DNA of 64,000 nucleotides from Lineus longissimus (GCF_910592395.1 NC_088325.1:5487501-5551500); one strand, 5' to 3'; positions 1-8,231 are shown, counted from the first letter of the stretch. Translations and numbers: made by a program. The notes: a model not told the origin generated them from the letters alone.

Positions 1-2
1 TT

Positions 3-464
3 AGCGTAATTACTGGCATTAGCCATTTCCTTAATTTAACTAGCGTAGCAGCCGGCTCTGTTGGTGTTTCCGCTCTAGCTGGTGTCATCACGGCACCGAT
101 AGGCTTAGCTTTGGGTGGCGTAACAATAGGTAGTGCCATTATTTCATCAGCCTTAGGCTGGGAGAAAAAGAATATTCTAAGGAAAATTGAAAAGCATGAG
201 AATATCAGAATGTTGGCAATTTCAAAACTGAACACAATCAATGATTTGGTTAGTAAAGCCTTAACCGATTCTCACATATCTACAGATGAGTTTACTTTGA
301 TTCTCAAGGAGAAGGAGAAATACATTTCGATGAAAAATGCCATTAGGAAAAAACAAAGGGAGGCAAGTTCAGCTGTTGATGTAGAGTCTTTAAAGAAGAC
401 TTTTTTAGAAGAAGGAAAAAAACTAGCACAGACAGAGATGCTAGAAAAACTAAAAGTTCAGTAA
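3..464 (+). CDS. C-terminal part of a virus-like element protein (membrane + helical domain), cut by window edge
   Basis: The reading frame is open from the first bases, so the true start lies outside the window; the first Met-like codon inside (TTG at 111) is not the start. The N-terminal part visible is Gly/Ala/Val-rich and hydrophobic (about residues 10-55), consistent with one or two membrane-interacting segments. It is followed by a charged, mostly helical stretch (about residues 58-153) rich in Lys and Glu. Similar hydrophobic-then-helical proteins accompany family B polymerases in invertebrate virus-like elements as far as I recall, but I cannot name a family. It converges with the polymerase gene at 686. 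An A7 run at 416-422 near the 3' end could give a shifted C-terminus (separate entry). Confidence 0.55.
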   Translation, partial: SVITGISHFLNLTSVAAGSVGVSALAGVITAPIGLALGGVTIGSAIISSALGWEKKNILRKIEKHENIRMLAISKLNTINDLVSKALTDSHISTDEFTLILKEKEKYISMKNAIRKKQREASSAVDVESLKKTFLEEGKKLAQTEMLEKLKVQ

Positions 465-595
465 ATCAAACAGGACCCGGACTACGTCCTAATCCTAATG
501 TGGTGTATCACTATCACTATTATCATGACTTCGGTGTTAGGGATGAATTTCACCAAGTAACACTACCATCAGCACCACCCTATTCATTAGTTTAA
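380..595 (+). other. Overlapping -1 frame with PSAP-containing C-terminal tail (possible frameshift product)
   Basis: A second frame is open from 380 to a TAA at 593-595, overlapping the 3' end of the preceding ORF. Its relation to that ORF is -1, and the run A AAA AAA at 416-422, in the phase expected for a -1 slippery heptamer, lies in the overlap. The tail is His/Tyr-rich and ends with PSAPPY (569-583). PSAP is the known P(S/T)AP late-domain motif that recruits Tsg101. Either ribosomal slippage or a one-base indel in the A run would join the two frames. The tail is seen directly; its use is inference. Confidence 0.35.
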
Positions 596-686
596 TCGAG
601 CTCTGCTCTCAAGACGAAGTCCTAATCGAACTTTGTTCTCTGGACGTAGTCCGACTAGGACAAGGTCCAGAGAGCAAAGCTCTACT
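596..686. repeat. Double-hairpin repeat cluster (3 copies) at a convergent gene junction
   Basis: Three copies of the ~30-bp repeat lie head to tail or inverted: plus at about 596-624, plus at 625-654, minus at 656-686. Each copy has two short hairpins, GAGC/GCTC with a 3-base loop and GGAC/GTCC with a GAA or GTA loop. The cluster fills the space between the plus-strand gene ending at 464/595 and the minus-strand polymerase ending at 686; the last copy abuts the polymerase stop codon. Adjacent inverted copies could fold into a long hairpin in either transcript. Confidence 0.8.
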
Positions 687-3600
687 CAAGCGAAGTTTGA
701 ATCGCTGTAATCTATGTAGCCTTCATAATACATTCCAAATGGTAAGGTGCTTATTCCATCTTCAAGTATGAACCTCTTGTCATTAAAAGGACTGAGGCTT
801 TTTTTGTCAACTTCTTCCAAATAGATTTGGTGTTTATCTGATCTTAAGTGTCTCATCTTGTGGTAAAATGACCTACTCTTTTCAAGACAATCAACATAGT
901 CATCAAATGAGATATTTCTCCTTACTACATTCTTGGCAATACCCTTCAATTTCTTAGAATCGTAATCTTTTGTCAAACTCTGTTCTCGGGACGTAGTCCC
1001 AGTCGAGCCTTGCTCTCCAGACATAGTCTTGGTCCTGTAAGCGTACATCTTACTTCTCAGGGCAATGAATTCAGTCATCTCTACTCCTCCTAGCTCATCC
1101 TTAAAGTAGCCTGGTACCTTCTTCTTACTGGTATCATAGAGTGGATGATCTTTTGGATAATTACTGAAGTCAAAATAGTGTTTCAACTCCTTTAAGTCTT
1201 TAGTTAAGTCATCAGTATTAATGTTAAGTACAAAGGAATCTGTATCTAGATACAGCAGTTCAATATTTTTCTCACCAAAGTACGGTTGAAGAACTTCATA
1301 ATAGAATTCATACATTAATAATTTAGACAATTCAAGTACTGAAGCTCCTATGTAGATTGGTTTGTTGAATTTCATTGATGTTTTCCTCATGCTAATAGCA
1401 GCATTATGTTCGTCAAATACGCATATCGATGAAAACCTGGGATTGGCCATTACATTCCTGGCTCTCTCCCCGTCCGATACAAATTCAATTTCAACCCTGT
1501 TCCTTACATTCTCACAAGTTTTTCCATAGAACGCATTGTTCATCAGTTTAAAATAGTCTTTCTCAAAATCAGTCTTAGAATCCATACGTCTTTTAGTGTT
1601 AAAATCAATGTATGGTGCTAACCACTTTGATTGTTTAAAGCTTATCACTGAATGAACCCTCTTAAGTACCATTCCGTGCTTTAGGTAAAATTGTAGCATT
1701 CTGTAATGCACTATGTAATTAGTTTTATCCTTTTGTGTTAGTATTAGTTTCTCTACATTTGATCTTTTATCATCGCCCAGTAACTCTCTCTGGTAAGGAC
1801 TTAATTCATCATCTTCAATAAAGAGAGATTCGGGACAGAATGGAAAGTTCCTTGACTTAAATTTAATATTTCCTGGATACTCCAAATCAACCTCTAAAAT
1901 GTAGCCTACTTCACTATCACTTGGAATTGCCATAATCTGCTCTTTACTGATAACATTCATGTTAAGTCGAGCTTTGTCCTGAGAGCATAGCTCGAGAGGA
2001 TCAATATCTATCATTTCAAAACTACCATAGGGTTGAGGTTCCATCATGGACCAGCCGTAGAGATTATTTGCGTCTACGTAGAGTAGTTTGTGGTGTTCAT
2101 CTGCCTTGACATGTCTTGTTCCCATAACACCCGAAATTCCACCTCGTATTGCTTTCTCAAAAGTAAGTAAAATGTTGGTATCAGTCAGTAGTTCTAGGTT
2201 TATTCCTGTGTACTTCAAACCAGCTTGCCAGGTTAGGCCTGGTGCCGAGTAACAGTGACATGGATCTATCTGAAAGTAGTTCAAATTGACATCCCTGAAT
2301 TTCTCAAATAAATCAGCTAAAAGGATCACATCAGTTTTGAGGTAGAGGTCAATGAACTCACCGTGATTCCTGATCTTGAAATGATCCCATATTACCTTAG
2401 CCTCATCATAGGCAGAATCAGGTGCCATTTCATTTTTCAATTCGTCAAAAAACATAAACTTTTCTAGGTAAGTAACATTGTAGCTTTCATGTGATGTGTA
2501 AAAAGAGTAAGGTACTGAACCCTTCTTCCTCAATAGCTTAAAGTCAGTGGTATTTGGGAACAGCTGTCTGGTAATTTTAAAATCATCATCCAACATTGAT
2601 TTGGTTATGTTGTCTAAACTGGACTGCAGGAATCTGTACGAGTCCAAAAACCTGAAACAACCGAACTGAAATGAAATGTATTCCTCTGATGTTTTGGCAA
2701 GTATTTTCAGTTTCTTGTACTTCGGTAGCTTATTCATTAATTCTTTAATAAATAAGTGAGAATCGTAATTACTGAGATTGTGAAAAAACACTGGAACAAA
2801 AATAGCTTTGTTTTCATTCAAATTACACGAGTTGTGAGCAGCACCTCGATATCTACCACAGTAGTGATCATGATCCTTGACCTTGTCATATCCCAAAGGT
2901 TGATTACAATAGTAACAATGTGTCTCTAATTGATATTCATGCCAGTCTTCATCTGTCATTGTTAGAGGAAAGTTACAGCTCAATAAATTAGAGAATTGTT
3001 CTTCCATCCTGATTAACCAATTACAGAACACATCTACAACATCAGCACCCCTGTGAGACACATACTGGCTACTGTAAAGGTGTGTGTAGTCTGAGTGAAC
3101 ATAAACACCAACAGCTGATGCATTTTGTTTAAAAAGTTTCTTTGAACTCGGTTCTTTCATCATAGGTGGCTCTACTGATACTACTGGTATGTTGCCTTCG
3201 GCAGAAGAACAAGGTTCGCTTATCGCTTCGAAATCAGCATAGATCACAAACGGAACTCTATTTTTGAATGAGTGTTTTTCAAATTTAATTTGTGACCATT
3301 TACTGTTAGGTGGAGGCAAAGTAATCTTACAGTAATCGTGTTCTCCACATTTCTTTTTATGTTTATCTAGTGTTGACTTCCTGTAAAAGTAATTCATGCA
3401 TCTCCTGCAAAGATACACTCTATGAGCTAGTGTCCTGAAGAAAAGATTGATGTCTCTTATGTACATGAAATGGTCCTTGAAATACAACAGATCGATGACA
3501 TCATCATCATCATAATTCTTGGACAGGTAGAGAGGTTCTAGTTTTGCCTCACAGGTGCTCTTAGCCCATTCGTTCTCTAACTTGAACACATTAATCTTGA

Positions 3601-4429
3601 GATTATTATCACTCTCTATCTTAGGGATATCCTTTTGAATACATACAGGAAATGATTTGATTTTGATATCGGTAGTGATATTGAATGTACTCTCGAGCTC
3701 TGCTCTCAGGACAAAGTCCGTCTCTGGATTTTCTTTCAGATATTTAGCGGCCAATAAAGACCAGAGAAAACATTTATTGTCATTTGATTCCACATTTATT
3801 ACTGCTTTTGTTTTAAATGGTAATTTAGTGTAATGACCACCTTTACACCTCTTGTAAGAACAGATGGTCATGTTACAAGACTCTATTTTATTTAAAGTAA
3901 GTCCAGAACCTTGAAAGTACCTTTCCTCAATCTGTGTCTTAATGTAGTTTAACTGGTTGGTTATGGCATAAATTGCCTGGTTCCTTGAAATTATGCTTTC
4001 CATTGGAGACTGTATGGGGTGTGTTACACTTTCACCCTGACGATCAAACTGAGCAAATACTGATATGCTAATTTTGTGATGGTAATCATTGAGTTGAAAT
4101 AATACCTCCTCTAATTTATCTCTGTATTCATACACTTGTTTAGCTTCTCTGTCAATCTTCAAACTAATGGTGACTACAGGCTTGCCAAATTGTTTTACTA
4201 TTTCTATTCCACTCACTTTCTTTATGCCATCTAGCTCATTTTCCTCAAATGCAAGTTTCTTATCCATAGTTTTAGGGATCAGTGATGGGGCTCGGGGTTG
4301 AGCAATAGGGACATAATCCGGATTTAATTTACTTAAGTGACCTTTGGTTCTCCTGTGAATAGCCATATTATTGTAGGATATGTACTTGTCACATGTAGTG
4401 CAAAGTATTTTCTGATTCTTATCAGTCAT
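686..4429 (-). CDS. Protein-primed-type family B DNA polymerase of a virus-like element
   Basis: A 1247-residue protein starting at the ATG at 4429; the frame is open 11 codons further upstream, but only with a TTG. Order of motifs: C2H2 finger (CTTC...H...H) near residues 10-30; a second CxxC...H...C finger near 340-370; exonuclease I (YADFEA, ~395); an endonuclease VII-like zinc motif (CYYC, KDHDH, RGAAHNSCN, ~503-536); exonuclease II (HNLSNYDSHLF, ~550); exonuclease III (YLKTDV, ~695); polymerase motif A (YVDANNLYG, ~786), motif B (NNAFYGK, ~963) and motif C (YLDTDS, ~1062). All catalytic aspartates expected of the family are present, so it looks functional. The motif set is that of Polinton, adintovirus and bidnavirus-type protein-primed polymerases. 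Four double-hairpin repeat copies interrupt it in frame. Confidence 0.93.
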   Translation of the reverse strand: MTDKNQKILCTTCDKYISYNNMAIHRRTKGHLSKLNPDYVPIAQPRAPSLIPKTMDKKLAFEENELDGIKKVSGIEIVKQFGKPVVTISLKIDREAKQVYEYRDKLEEVLFQLNDYHHKISISVFAQFDRQGESVTHPIQSPMESIISRNQAIYAITNQLNYIKTQIEERYFQGSGLTLNKIESCNMTICSYKRCKGGHYTKLPFKTKAVINVESNDNKCFLWSLLAAKYLKENPETDFVLRAELESTFNITTDIKIKSFPVCIQKDIPKIESDNNLKINVFKLENEWAKSTCEAKLEPLYLSKNYDDDDVIDLLYFKDHFMYIRDINLFFRTLAHRVYLCRRCMNYFYRKSTLDKHKKKCGEHDYCKITLPPPNSKWSQIKFEKHSFKNRVPFVIYADFEAISEPCSSAEGNIPVVSVEPPMMKEPSSKKLFKQNASAVGVYVHSDYTHLYSSQYVSHRGADVVDVFCNWLIRMEEQFSNLLSCNFPLTMTDEDWHEYQLETHCYYCNQPLGYDKVKDHDHYCGRYRGAAHNSCNLNENKAIFVPVFFHNLSNYDSHLFIKELMNKLPKYKKLKILAKTSEEYISFQFGCFRFLDSYRFLQSSLDNITKSMLDDDFKITRQLFPNTTDFKLLRKKGSVPYSFYTSHESYNVTYLEKFMFFDELKNEMAPDSAYDEAKVIWDHFKIRNHGEFIDLYLKTDVILLADLFEKFRDVNLNYFQIDPCHCYSAPGLTWQAGLKYTGINLELLTDTNILLTFEKAIRGGISGVMGTRHVKADEHHKLLYVDANNLYGWSMMEPQPYGSFEMIDIDPLELCSQDKARLNMNVISKEQIMAIPSDSEVGYILEVDLEYPGNIKFKSRNFPFCPESLFIEDDELSPYQRELLGDDKRSNVEKLILTQKDKTNYIVHYRMLQFYLKHGMVLKRVHSVISFKQSKWLAPYIDFNTKRRMDSKTDFEKDYFKLMNNAFYGKTCENVRNRVEIEFVSDGERARNVMANPRFSSICVFDEHNAAISMRKTSMKFNKPIYIGASVLELSKLLMYEFYYEVLQPYFGEKNIELLYLDTDSFVLNINTDDLTKDLKELKHYFDFSNYPKDHPLYDTSKKKVPGYFKDELGGVEMTEFIALRSKMYAYRTKTMSGEQGSTGTTSREQSLTKDYDSKKLKGIAKNVVRRNISFDDYVDCLEKSRSFYHKMRHLRSDKHQIYLEEVDKKSLSPFNDKRFILEDGISTLPFGMYYEGYIDYSDSNFA
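972..1033 (+). repeat. Two tandem double-hairpin repeats inside the polymerase gene
   Basis: Two plus-oriented copies, about 972-1002 and 1003-1033, lie in frame near the polymerase C-terminus, after motif C. The first retains GGGAC-GTA-GTCCC; the second is more diverged (CCAGACATAGTCTTGG). They add about 20 residues rich in Ser, Gly, Thr and Gln between conserved blocks. Confidence 0.75.
1967..1996 (-). repeat. Double-hairpin repeat inside the polymerase gene
   Basis: A minus-oriented copy (ends TGAGAGCATAGCTCGA) lies in frame about 25 codons after polymerase motif A. It is translated as LELCSQDKAR, a different frame from the copies in neighbouring genes. Confidence 0.75.
3693..3721 (+). 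repeat. Double-hairpin repeat inside the polymerase gene
   Basis: A plus-oriented copy (CGAGCTCTGCTCTCAGGACA...) in the N-terminal third of the polymerase, translated as DFVLRAELE, the same reading as the copies at 8161 and 10173. Confidence 0.8.
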
Positions 4430-4485
4430 TCTATTTATTAGATTAAAATTTATTAAATTCAATAAATATCTTGAATTAAATAGAA
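4430..4485. promoter_or_regulatory. Short AT-rich divergent intergenic region (likely bidirectional promoter)
   Basis: Only 56 bp separate the polymerase ATG (minus strand) from the ATG of the plus-strand gene. The stretch is almost entirely A and T, with TTATTAAATT and AATAAATA-type runs. Its position between divergent starts makes a shared promoter likely; no specific initiator was identified. Confidence 0.4.
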
Positions 4486-5436
4486 ATGGACTTCATAATC
4501 AATGAACAAGAATGTAATGAAGCCAAATTTGAGTACTACTTAACAGACCAATTAGACATAAAATCCATTACTTTGAAATCGATAACCTTTTACAATTCAT
4601 GGTGGACAGGTGATTTTCTACCAGAGGGAGTAAGGATTTTCTCATTTCTAGTCGAAATAACCAGAATTACAAAACATGAGCCCTTAGATAAACAATTATG
4701 GTGTAGGACATTATTTGCTCCTGGACTTGAAACAGATACACTTGAAAAGGAAGTCATGAAAATTTGCGAACGGCATTTGGAAAATGATTCTACCACAACT
4801 AAAGACACCATTACTCAATACACATTTCCATACTCTCGACATTTTAGTTTAAGTGAGTTTTGTGAGGTATGGCAAAAATACATAAAAGAAATTGGAATAA
4901 GCCATGTGAAAATTTACTGTGATAACAATAATTACATAACCCTTGAACTTACAGAGGATAAAGAGTACCCTCTGAAAGTAGACAAGTTAGATAAAAATGA
5001 AAAAATCAAGATTGAGAGAAACACAGAAGGTTTTCAAATAAGCAAAACCATAAGAGAGGTGATAGAAAAACAGCTCACAGTGGTGAATGAGTGGTTTGGC
5101 TTTAAGCAAACTAAATTCACCAAGAAAGGAAAATACTACTCCACAAGACCACTCAACTTTTACAGGAAATATCTATTCCTGCAAGCTAATTTGGTTGACA
5201 AAGCTAAGACCCTCTACAACAATAAACCATCTAACATTTTCTGCATCATACCTGTAGAAGATGGTGACCAAATAAAAATGCAGCGATACGAACCGAATTG
5301 TAAGAAAACGATAAATAAGTGTACTAATCACATAAAATTCGAAATCACTGATGAGAATGGTAAGCTAGTTAATTTCAGAGGAACAGAGGTTTCTTTAGAG
5401 TTAAGAATCGAGCTTTGCTCTCAAGACGAAGTCTGA
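4486..5436 (+). CDS. Virus-like element protein of unknown function, possible structural protein
   Basis: A 316-residue protein starting at an ATG 56 bp from the divergent polymerase start. The N-terminus (residues ~24-40) reads IKSITLKSITFYNSWW, an alternating strand-like pattern ending in YNSW. Similar 'S-x-x-x-YNS' starts occur in viral jelly-roll proteins, so a capsid-type beta fold is possible, but this is a weak inference. The middle is mixed charged sequence with no recognised motif. The last residues (RIELCSQDEV) and the stop codon are encoded by a double-hairpin repeat copy, so the repeat has set the C-terminus. It converges on the minus-strand gene ending at 5510. Confidence 0.6.
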   Translation: MDFIINEQECNEAKFEYYLTDQLDIKSITLKSITFYNSWWTGDFLPEGVRIFSFLVEITRITKHEPLDKQLWCRTLFAPGLETDTLEKEVMKICERHLENDSTTTKDTITQYTFPYSRHFSLSEFCEVWQKYIKEIGISHVKIYCDNNNYITLELTEDKEYPLKVDKLDKNEKIKIERNTEGFQISKTIREVIEKQLTVVNEWFGFKQTKFTKKGKYYSTRPLNFYRKYLFLQANLVDKAKTLYNNKPSNIFCIIPVEDGDQIKMQRYEPNCKKTINKCTNHIKFEITDENGKLVNFRGTEVSLELRIELCSQDEV

Positions 5437-5499
5437 CTGAGACAAGGTCCAGAGAGCAAAGCTTGACTCGAGCAGAGCTCTCAAGACGAAGTCGGACCA
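5407..5499. repeat. Double-hairpin repeat cluster (3 copies) at the second convergent junction
   Basis: Plus copy about 5407-5435, minus copy about 5438-5468, plus copy about 5472-5499. The first supplies the stop codon of the plus-strand gene. As at 596-686, the cluster fills the gap between two convergent genes, and the inverted neighbours could form a long stem. Confidence 0.8.
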
Positions 5500-5509
5500 C
5501 CTGATGAGA

Positions 5510-6046
5510 TCATTCCATTAAAGGAATAGTACATTTCTTCTCTTTAACTACAGGTTTAACAAGAGGGTTAATTGTTCCCTTCATGACTGCTTCATTCGGA
5601 CTTTGTCCTGAGAGCATAGCTCGATTAGGACTTTGTCCAGAGAGCATAGCTCGATTCAAGCCTGATCGCTGCTCTTTACTTACTTTTTTAGGAAGTTTCT
5701 TAAACATAATTATTGCTGCTAAAATAACGGCACCTAAACCTAGTACATAGACATAAGTATTACTACTAGATTCACGCAGTGATACATCAGTATTTTGAGA
5801 TCGTGGTTCTTCTTCCTCTAATTCTTCTTCCTCCTTTTCCACAACTCTGTTGTTTGGTGAGGAGTCCTGTACTTTAAATGTCGTCTTATCCTTTTTTATC
5901 CTCTTAAATTCCTTAGATCTTCTACCCAGTTCTCTAGACCATGCTAATTGTTTCTCTGATCTAGGTTTCTTAGACACTGAAACTTTAGTCGGACTTTGTC
6001 CTGAGAGCATATCTCGAGTAGTATCAGTTACAGTTTCAAGTTCCAT
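5510..6046 (-). CDS. Small single-pass membrane protein of the virus-like element
   Basis: A 178-residue protein. The N-terminal half is basic then very acidic (Glu-rich run EKEEEELEEEE near residue 75). A single hydrophobic segment, VYVLGLGAVILAAIIMF (about residues 98-114), is followed by KKLPKK, the arrangement of a single-pass membrane protein with a positive flank. Three double-hairpin copies lie within it: one near the N-terminus (5988-6017) and two in tandem in the C-terminal tail (5595-5654), which give the repeated decapeptide RAMLSGQSPN. No family recognised. Confidence 0.6.
   Translation of the reverse strand: MELETVTDTTRDMLSGQSPTKVSVSKKPRSEKQLAWSRELGRRSKEFKRIKKDKTTFKVQDSSPNNRVVEKEEEELEEEEPRSQNTDVSLRESSSNTYVYVLGLGAVILAAIIMFKKLPKKVSKEQRSGLNRAMLSGQSPNRAMLSGQSPNEAVMKGTINPLVKPVVKEKKCTIPLME
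5595..5654 (-). repeat. Two tandem double-hairpin repeats in a coding region
   Basis: Two minus-oriented copies in exact 30-bp register, giving two consecutive RAMLSGQSPN decapeptides. The 30-bp period keeps the reading frame. Confidence 0.85.
5988..6017 (-). repeat. Double-hairpin repeat in a coding region
   Basis: A minus-oriented copy (TCGGACTTTGTCCTGAGAGC...) near the 5' end of the small membrane protein gene, translated as RDMLSGQSPT. A degenerate partial plus copy (TCGAACTATGTTCTCATAACC) lies just upstream of the gene at about 6067-6090. Confidence 0.8.
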
Positions 6047-6095
6047 TTATCTTGGCCGAATTTAATTCGAACTATGTTCTCATAACCAGGTTAAT

Positions 6096-6947
6096 TTAGT
6101 CTTCTTTATCATCACTACCTGTGATATCTAGACTTTCATCTATTGATTTGTCACATTCAGAGACAGTCATATTTGGTTTATTCATATTTGATGCAGTCAT
6201 ACTCGATGCAGTCATAGATGATTCCTCATGAAAATGACCTAAAGTAATAAGTGTTGTTGAGGCAAGTGCAGTTAATGGTCCCATTCTCAAACTCAACCAT
6301 CCAAGCCATTTATCCAACTCGTTAGTTATCAAATAATCATTTCTAAGATCATGGTAAAGATTATCTTCATCATCTATTGGTAATAACCACCTTGATAATT
6401 TAGTGTAAGCTTTAATTACTGTCTTACCCAAAGAATCATTAAGTCTGGCAGCCATCTTTGTTTCATACATTCTATGGTGTTTTAAGATTTCTTTTTCAGT
6501 CATATTATCTAAGTCATTAAAAGTTATTTGTTTATTAAGGAAATCCTTGCTTTTACCAGTTGCAACTAGAATCTCTAAGTCTTGTTTGGCTTTAAGGCCA
6601 CTATCAGTCAAATAGTTCAAATTTTGTTGATTGCTAGTCGGACTTTGTCCTGAGAGCGTAGCTCGAGTTGAACCTAGTTGACAACTAGAATTGACTATTC
6701 CTTGACTGGGATTAACTATTCCTTGACTAGGATTAACAAAATTTGAACTATTCAACTGCTTGTTTGAAACTTGTTGATTTGTAGAGCAGTTCTGTTGAAA
6801 GTTAGTTCTGTTTTGTTGGTAACTACCAGTGTTCTGTTGGTTAGAAGCCCCAACTCGAGCTAAGCTCTCAGGACTCATAACACCAATCTGTTTCATCTGT
6901 TGTTCAATCACTGCAGATGTCTGACTATTCATTTGCTGATTATTCAT
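6096..6947 (-). CDS. Gln/Asn-rich protein of the virus-like element, function unknown
   Basis: A 283-residue protein. The first ~110 residues are dominated by Gln, Asn and Ser (repeats of NQQ and FVNPSQGIVNPSQGIV), which suggests a disordered region. Residues ~120-235 are a more ordered, mainly helical domain with conserved-looking charged and aromatic residues (EKEILKHHRMYETKMAARL; DKWLGWLSLRMGPL) ending in a short hydrophobic stretch. The acidic C-terminus has repeats of TASSMTASNM. Two double-hairpin copies sit in the N-terminal half (6637-6666 intact; 6854-6880 partial). No family recognised. Confidence 0.6.
   Translation of the reverse strand: MNNQQMNSQTSAVIEQQMKQIGVMSPESLARVGASNQQNTGSYQQNRTNFQQNCSTNQQVSNKQLNSSNFVNPSQGIVNPSQGIVNSSCQLGSTRATLSGQSPTSNQQNLNYLTDSGLKAKQDLEILVATGKSKDFLNKQITFNDLDNMTEKEILKHHRMYETKMAARLNDSLGKTVIKAYTKLSRWLLPIDDEDNLYHDLRNDYLITNELDKWLGWLSLRMGPLTALASTTLITLGHFHEESSMTASSMTASNMNKPNMTVSECDKSIDESLDITGSDDKED
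6637..6666 (-). repeat. Double-hairpin repeat in a coding region
   Basis: A minus-oriented copy translated as RATLSGQSPT within the Gln/Asn-rich protein. Confidence 0.8.
6854..6880 (+). repeat. Partial double-hairpin repeat in a coding region
   Basis: The sequence TCGAGCTAAGCTCTCAGGAC matches the first hairpin and half of the second; the GTCC arm is lost. Translated as SPESLARV near the protein N-terminus. Confidence 0.6.
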
Positions 6948-6998
6948 TTAAAATTATGGAAAAATGACTGTTAAGTGCAAAATGCTGTTTTCACAACT

Positions 6999-8231
6999 TT
7001 ATTGCATCTTAACACTAGCTCGAGCTGTGCTCTCAGGACGAAGTCCGGCTCGAGCTGTGCTCTCGGGACGAAGTCTGGCTGGTGTAAACTTAATATTACT
7101 GATGCAGTTAATGTCTCGACCTGCACTAGCACCCAATAAAACGTCAAACTGCTTGTCAATATCCTGGTCATATTCCTTCTCAACCTTGTAATTCTGGAAG
7201 AAAATACTTTGAGTGAAATCATACCATAATATCTCCAAATCATTTACTCGCTCCTTGTTGGTTAAAAAAGGTGTAAATATTACATAATCAATTTTCAGCG
7301 TTTTAAAGGCTTGGTGTAAAAATACCTTGTAGTTAATGGTGACCTTGACACCACAGTAATGCAGAAATCTAAGGAAAGCATAGTACACTAGTCTAAGGTC
7401 AGTGATATTCTCATCGGTTAATTGCGGTTTACCAATTGCCCTGTTAATAAATTCAATGGCAAGAAACCAATCATATTCCCCACAGTGAAATTTAAAAAGC
7501 ATGGCTTCACCATGTAACCCTTGGTTACAAAACTTAGAGGGGAGAGTGTTAATACCCATTTTTAGGGCTGACTGAAGAGTACTTTCATATCTCTGCTTAC
7601 TAAGACATTTTCTGTGACTTGAAAAGTAGCACTGTAAATACCCTTCCACAAAGTCCTTTAAATACTTAACTGCCGATTCGGACAGCCGACTCCATACAAG
7701 TTTCCTTAGAATACTGTCAAAGTAACGTGTCTTGTTGTCAATATTGATCTCAAGAGTTTTAAAATCATCGTCGTAAGTAGTCGAATTGCAATTGGTGCAG
7801 AATTGATACTTCACAGTTTTAGCTGCGTACCTTGCTGAATTCAAGTTTTTTTGATACTCAAAAAGTGTCCACCTTTTACAATTACGGCAGAATTGAGCAT
7901 TAGTGTTGGTACTGACGTCATATTCTTTCATTCTTGGCAGGACTACTTTGATTGTCTCAGTCGGACTTCGTCCTGAGAGCTCTGCTCGAGTCAGACTTCG
8001 TCTTGAGAGCATAGCTCGAGTAGGCTTATCAAATTTCCCACTGTCATAATTCTTGCTGACATTTTCTTCACTAAAATTTCTAGTCGGACGCAGTCCTGAG
8101 AGCATAGCTCGATCCATGACCCTAGGACGAATGTATTCTTTAAGATTCTCATTGTTCCACTCGAGCTCTGCTCTCAGGACGAAGTCCGACTCACTAGAAT
8201 AATAGTCTTTTAATGAGATGTATTTATTCAT
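6999..8231 (-). CDS. Zinc-ribbon-like protein of the virus-like element, function unknown
   Basis: A 410-residue protein. Residues ~107-148 contain two CxxC pairs (CRNCKRW and CTNCNS) about 35 residues apart, the spacing of a zinc ribbon such as those in transcription factors. The rest (about 160-370) is a mostly helical domain with many aromatic residues (for example FLHYCGVKVTINYKVFLHQAF) and no recognised motif. A zinc ribbon followed by helical repeats recalls TFIIB-like factors, but that is speculation. Six double-hairpin copies lie in the gene: four near the N-terminus and two at the very C-terminus, where they encode RAGLRPESTA repeats and much of the tail. Confidence 0.6.
   Translation of the reverse strand: MNKYISLKDYYSSESDFVLRAELEWNNENLKEYIRPRVMDRAMLSGLRPTRNFSEENVSKNYDSGKFDKPTRAMLSRRSLTRAELSGRSPTETIKVVLPRMKEYDVSTNTNAQFCRNCKRWTLFEYQKNLNSARYAAKTVKYQFCTNCNSTTYDDDFKTLEINIDNKTRYFDSILRKLVWSRLSESAVKYLKDFVEGYLQCYFSSHRKCLSKQRYESTLQSALKMGINTLPSKFCNQGLHGEAMLFKFHCGEYDWFLAIEFINRAIGKPQLTDENITDLRLVYYAFLRFLHYCGVKVTINYKVFLHQAFKTLKIDYVIFTPFLTNKERVNDLEILWYDFTQSIFFQNYKVEKEYDQDIDKQFDVLLGASAGRDINCISNIKFTPARLRPESTARAGLRPESTARASVKMQ
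7018..7078 (+). repeat. Two tandem double-hairpin repeats at a gene 3' end
   Basis: Two plus-oriented copies in 30-bp register, each with GAGCTGTGCTC and GGACGAAGTC(C/T). Read on the minus strand in the gene frame they give TARAGLRPES twice, a third reading distinct from RAMLSGQSPT and DFVLRAELE. Confidence 0.85.
7960..8020 (-). repeat. Two tandem double-hairpin repeats in a coding region
   Basis: Two minus-oriented copies in 30-bp register within the zinc-ribbon protein gene, translated as TRAMLSRRSL and TRAELSGRSP. Confidence 0.85.
8083..8112 (-). repeat. Double-hairpin repeat in a coding region
   Basis: A minus-oriented copy translated as DRAMLSGLRPT. Confidence 0.8.
8161..8190 (+). repeat. 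Double-hairpin repeat in a coding region
   Basis: A plus-oriented copy matching the consensus well (TCGAGCTCTGCTCTCAGGAC then GAAGTCCGA), translated on the minus strand as SDFVLRAELE about 15 residues after the start Met. Confidence 0.85.

Noticed and set aside
6971-7243. 90-codon minus-strand ORF overlapping the 410-residue gene
   Set aside because: Alternative frame of the zinc-ribbon protein gene, kept open by the repeat, which is open in most frames.
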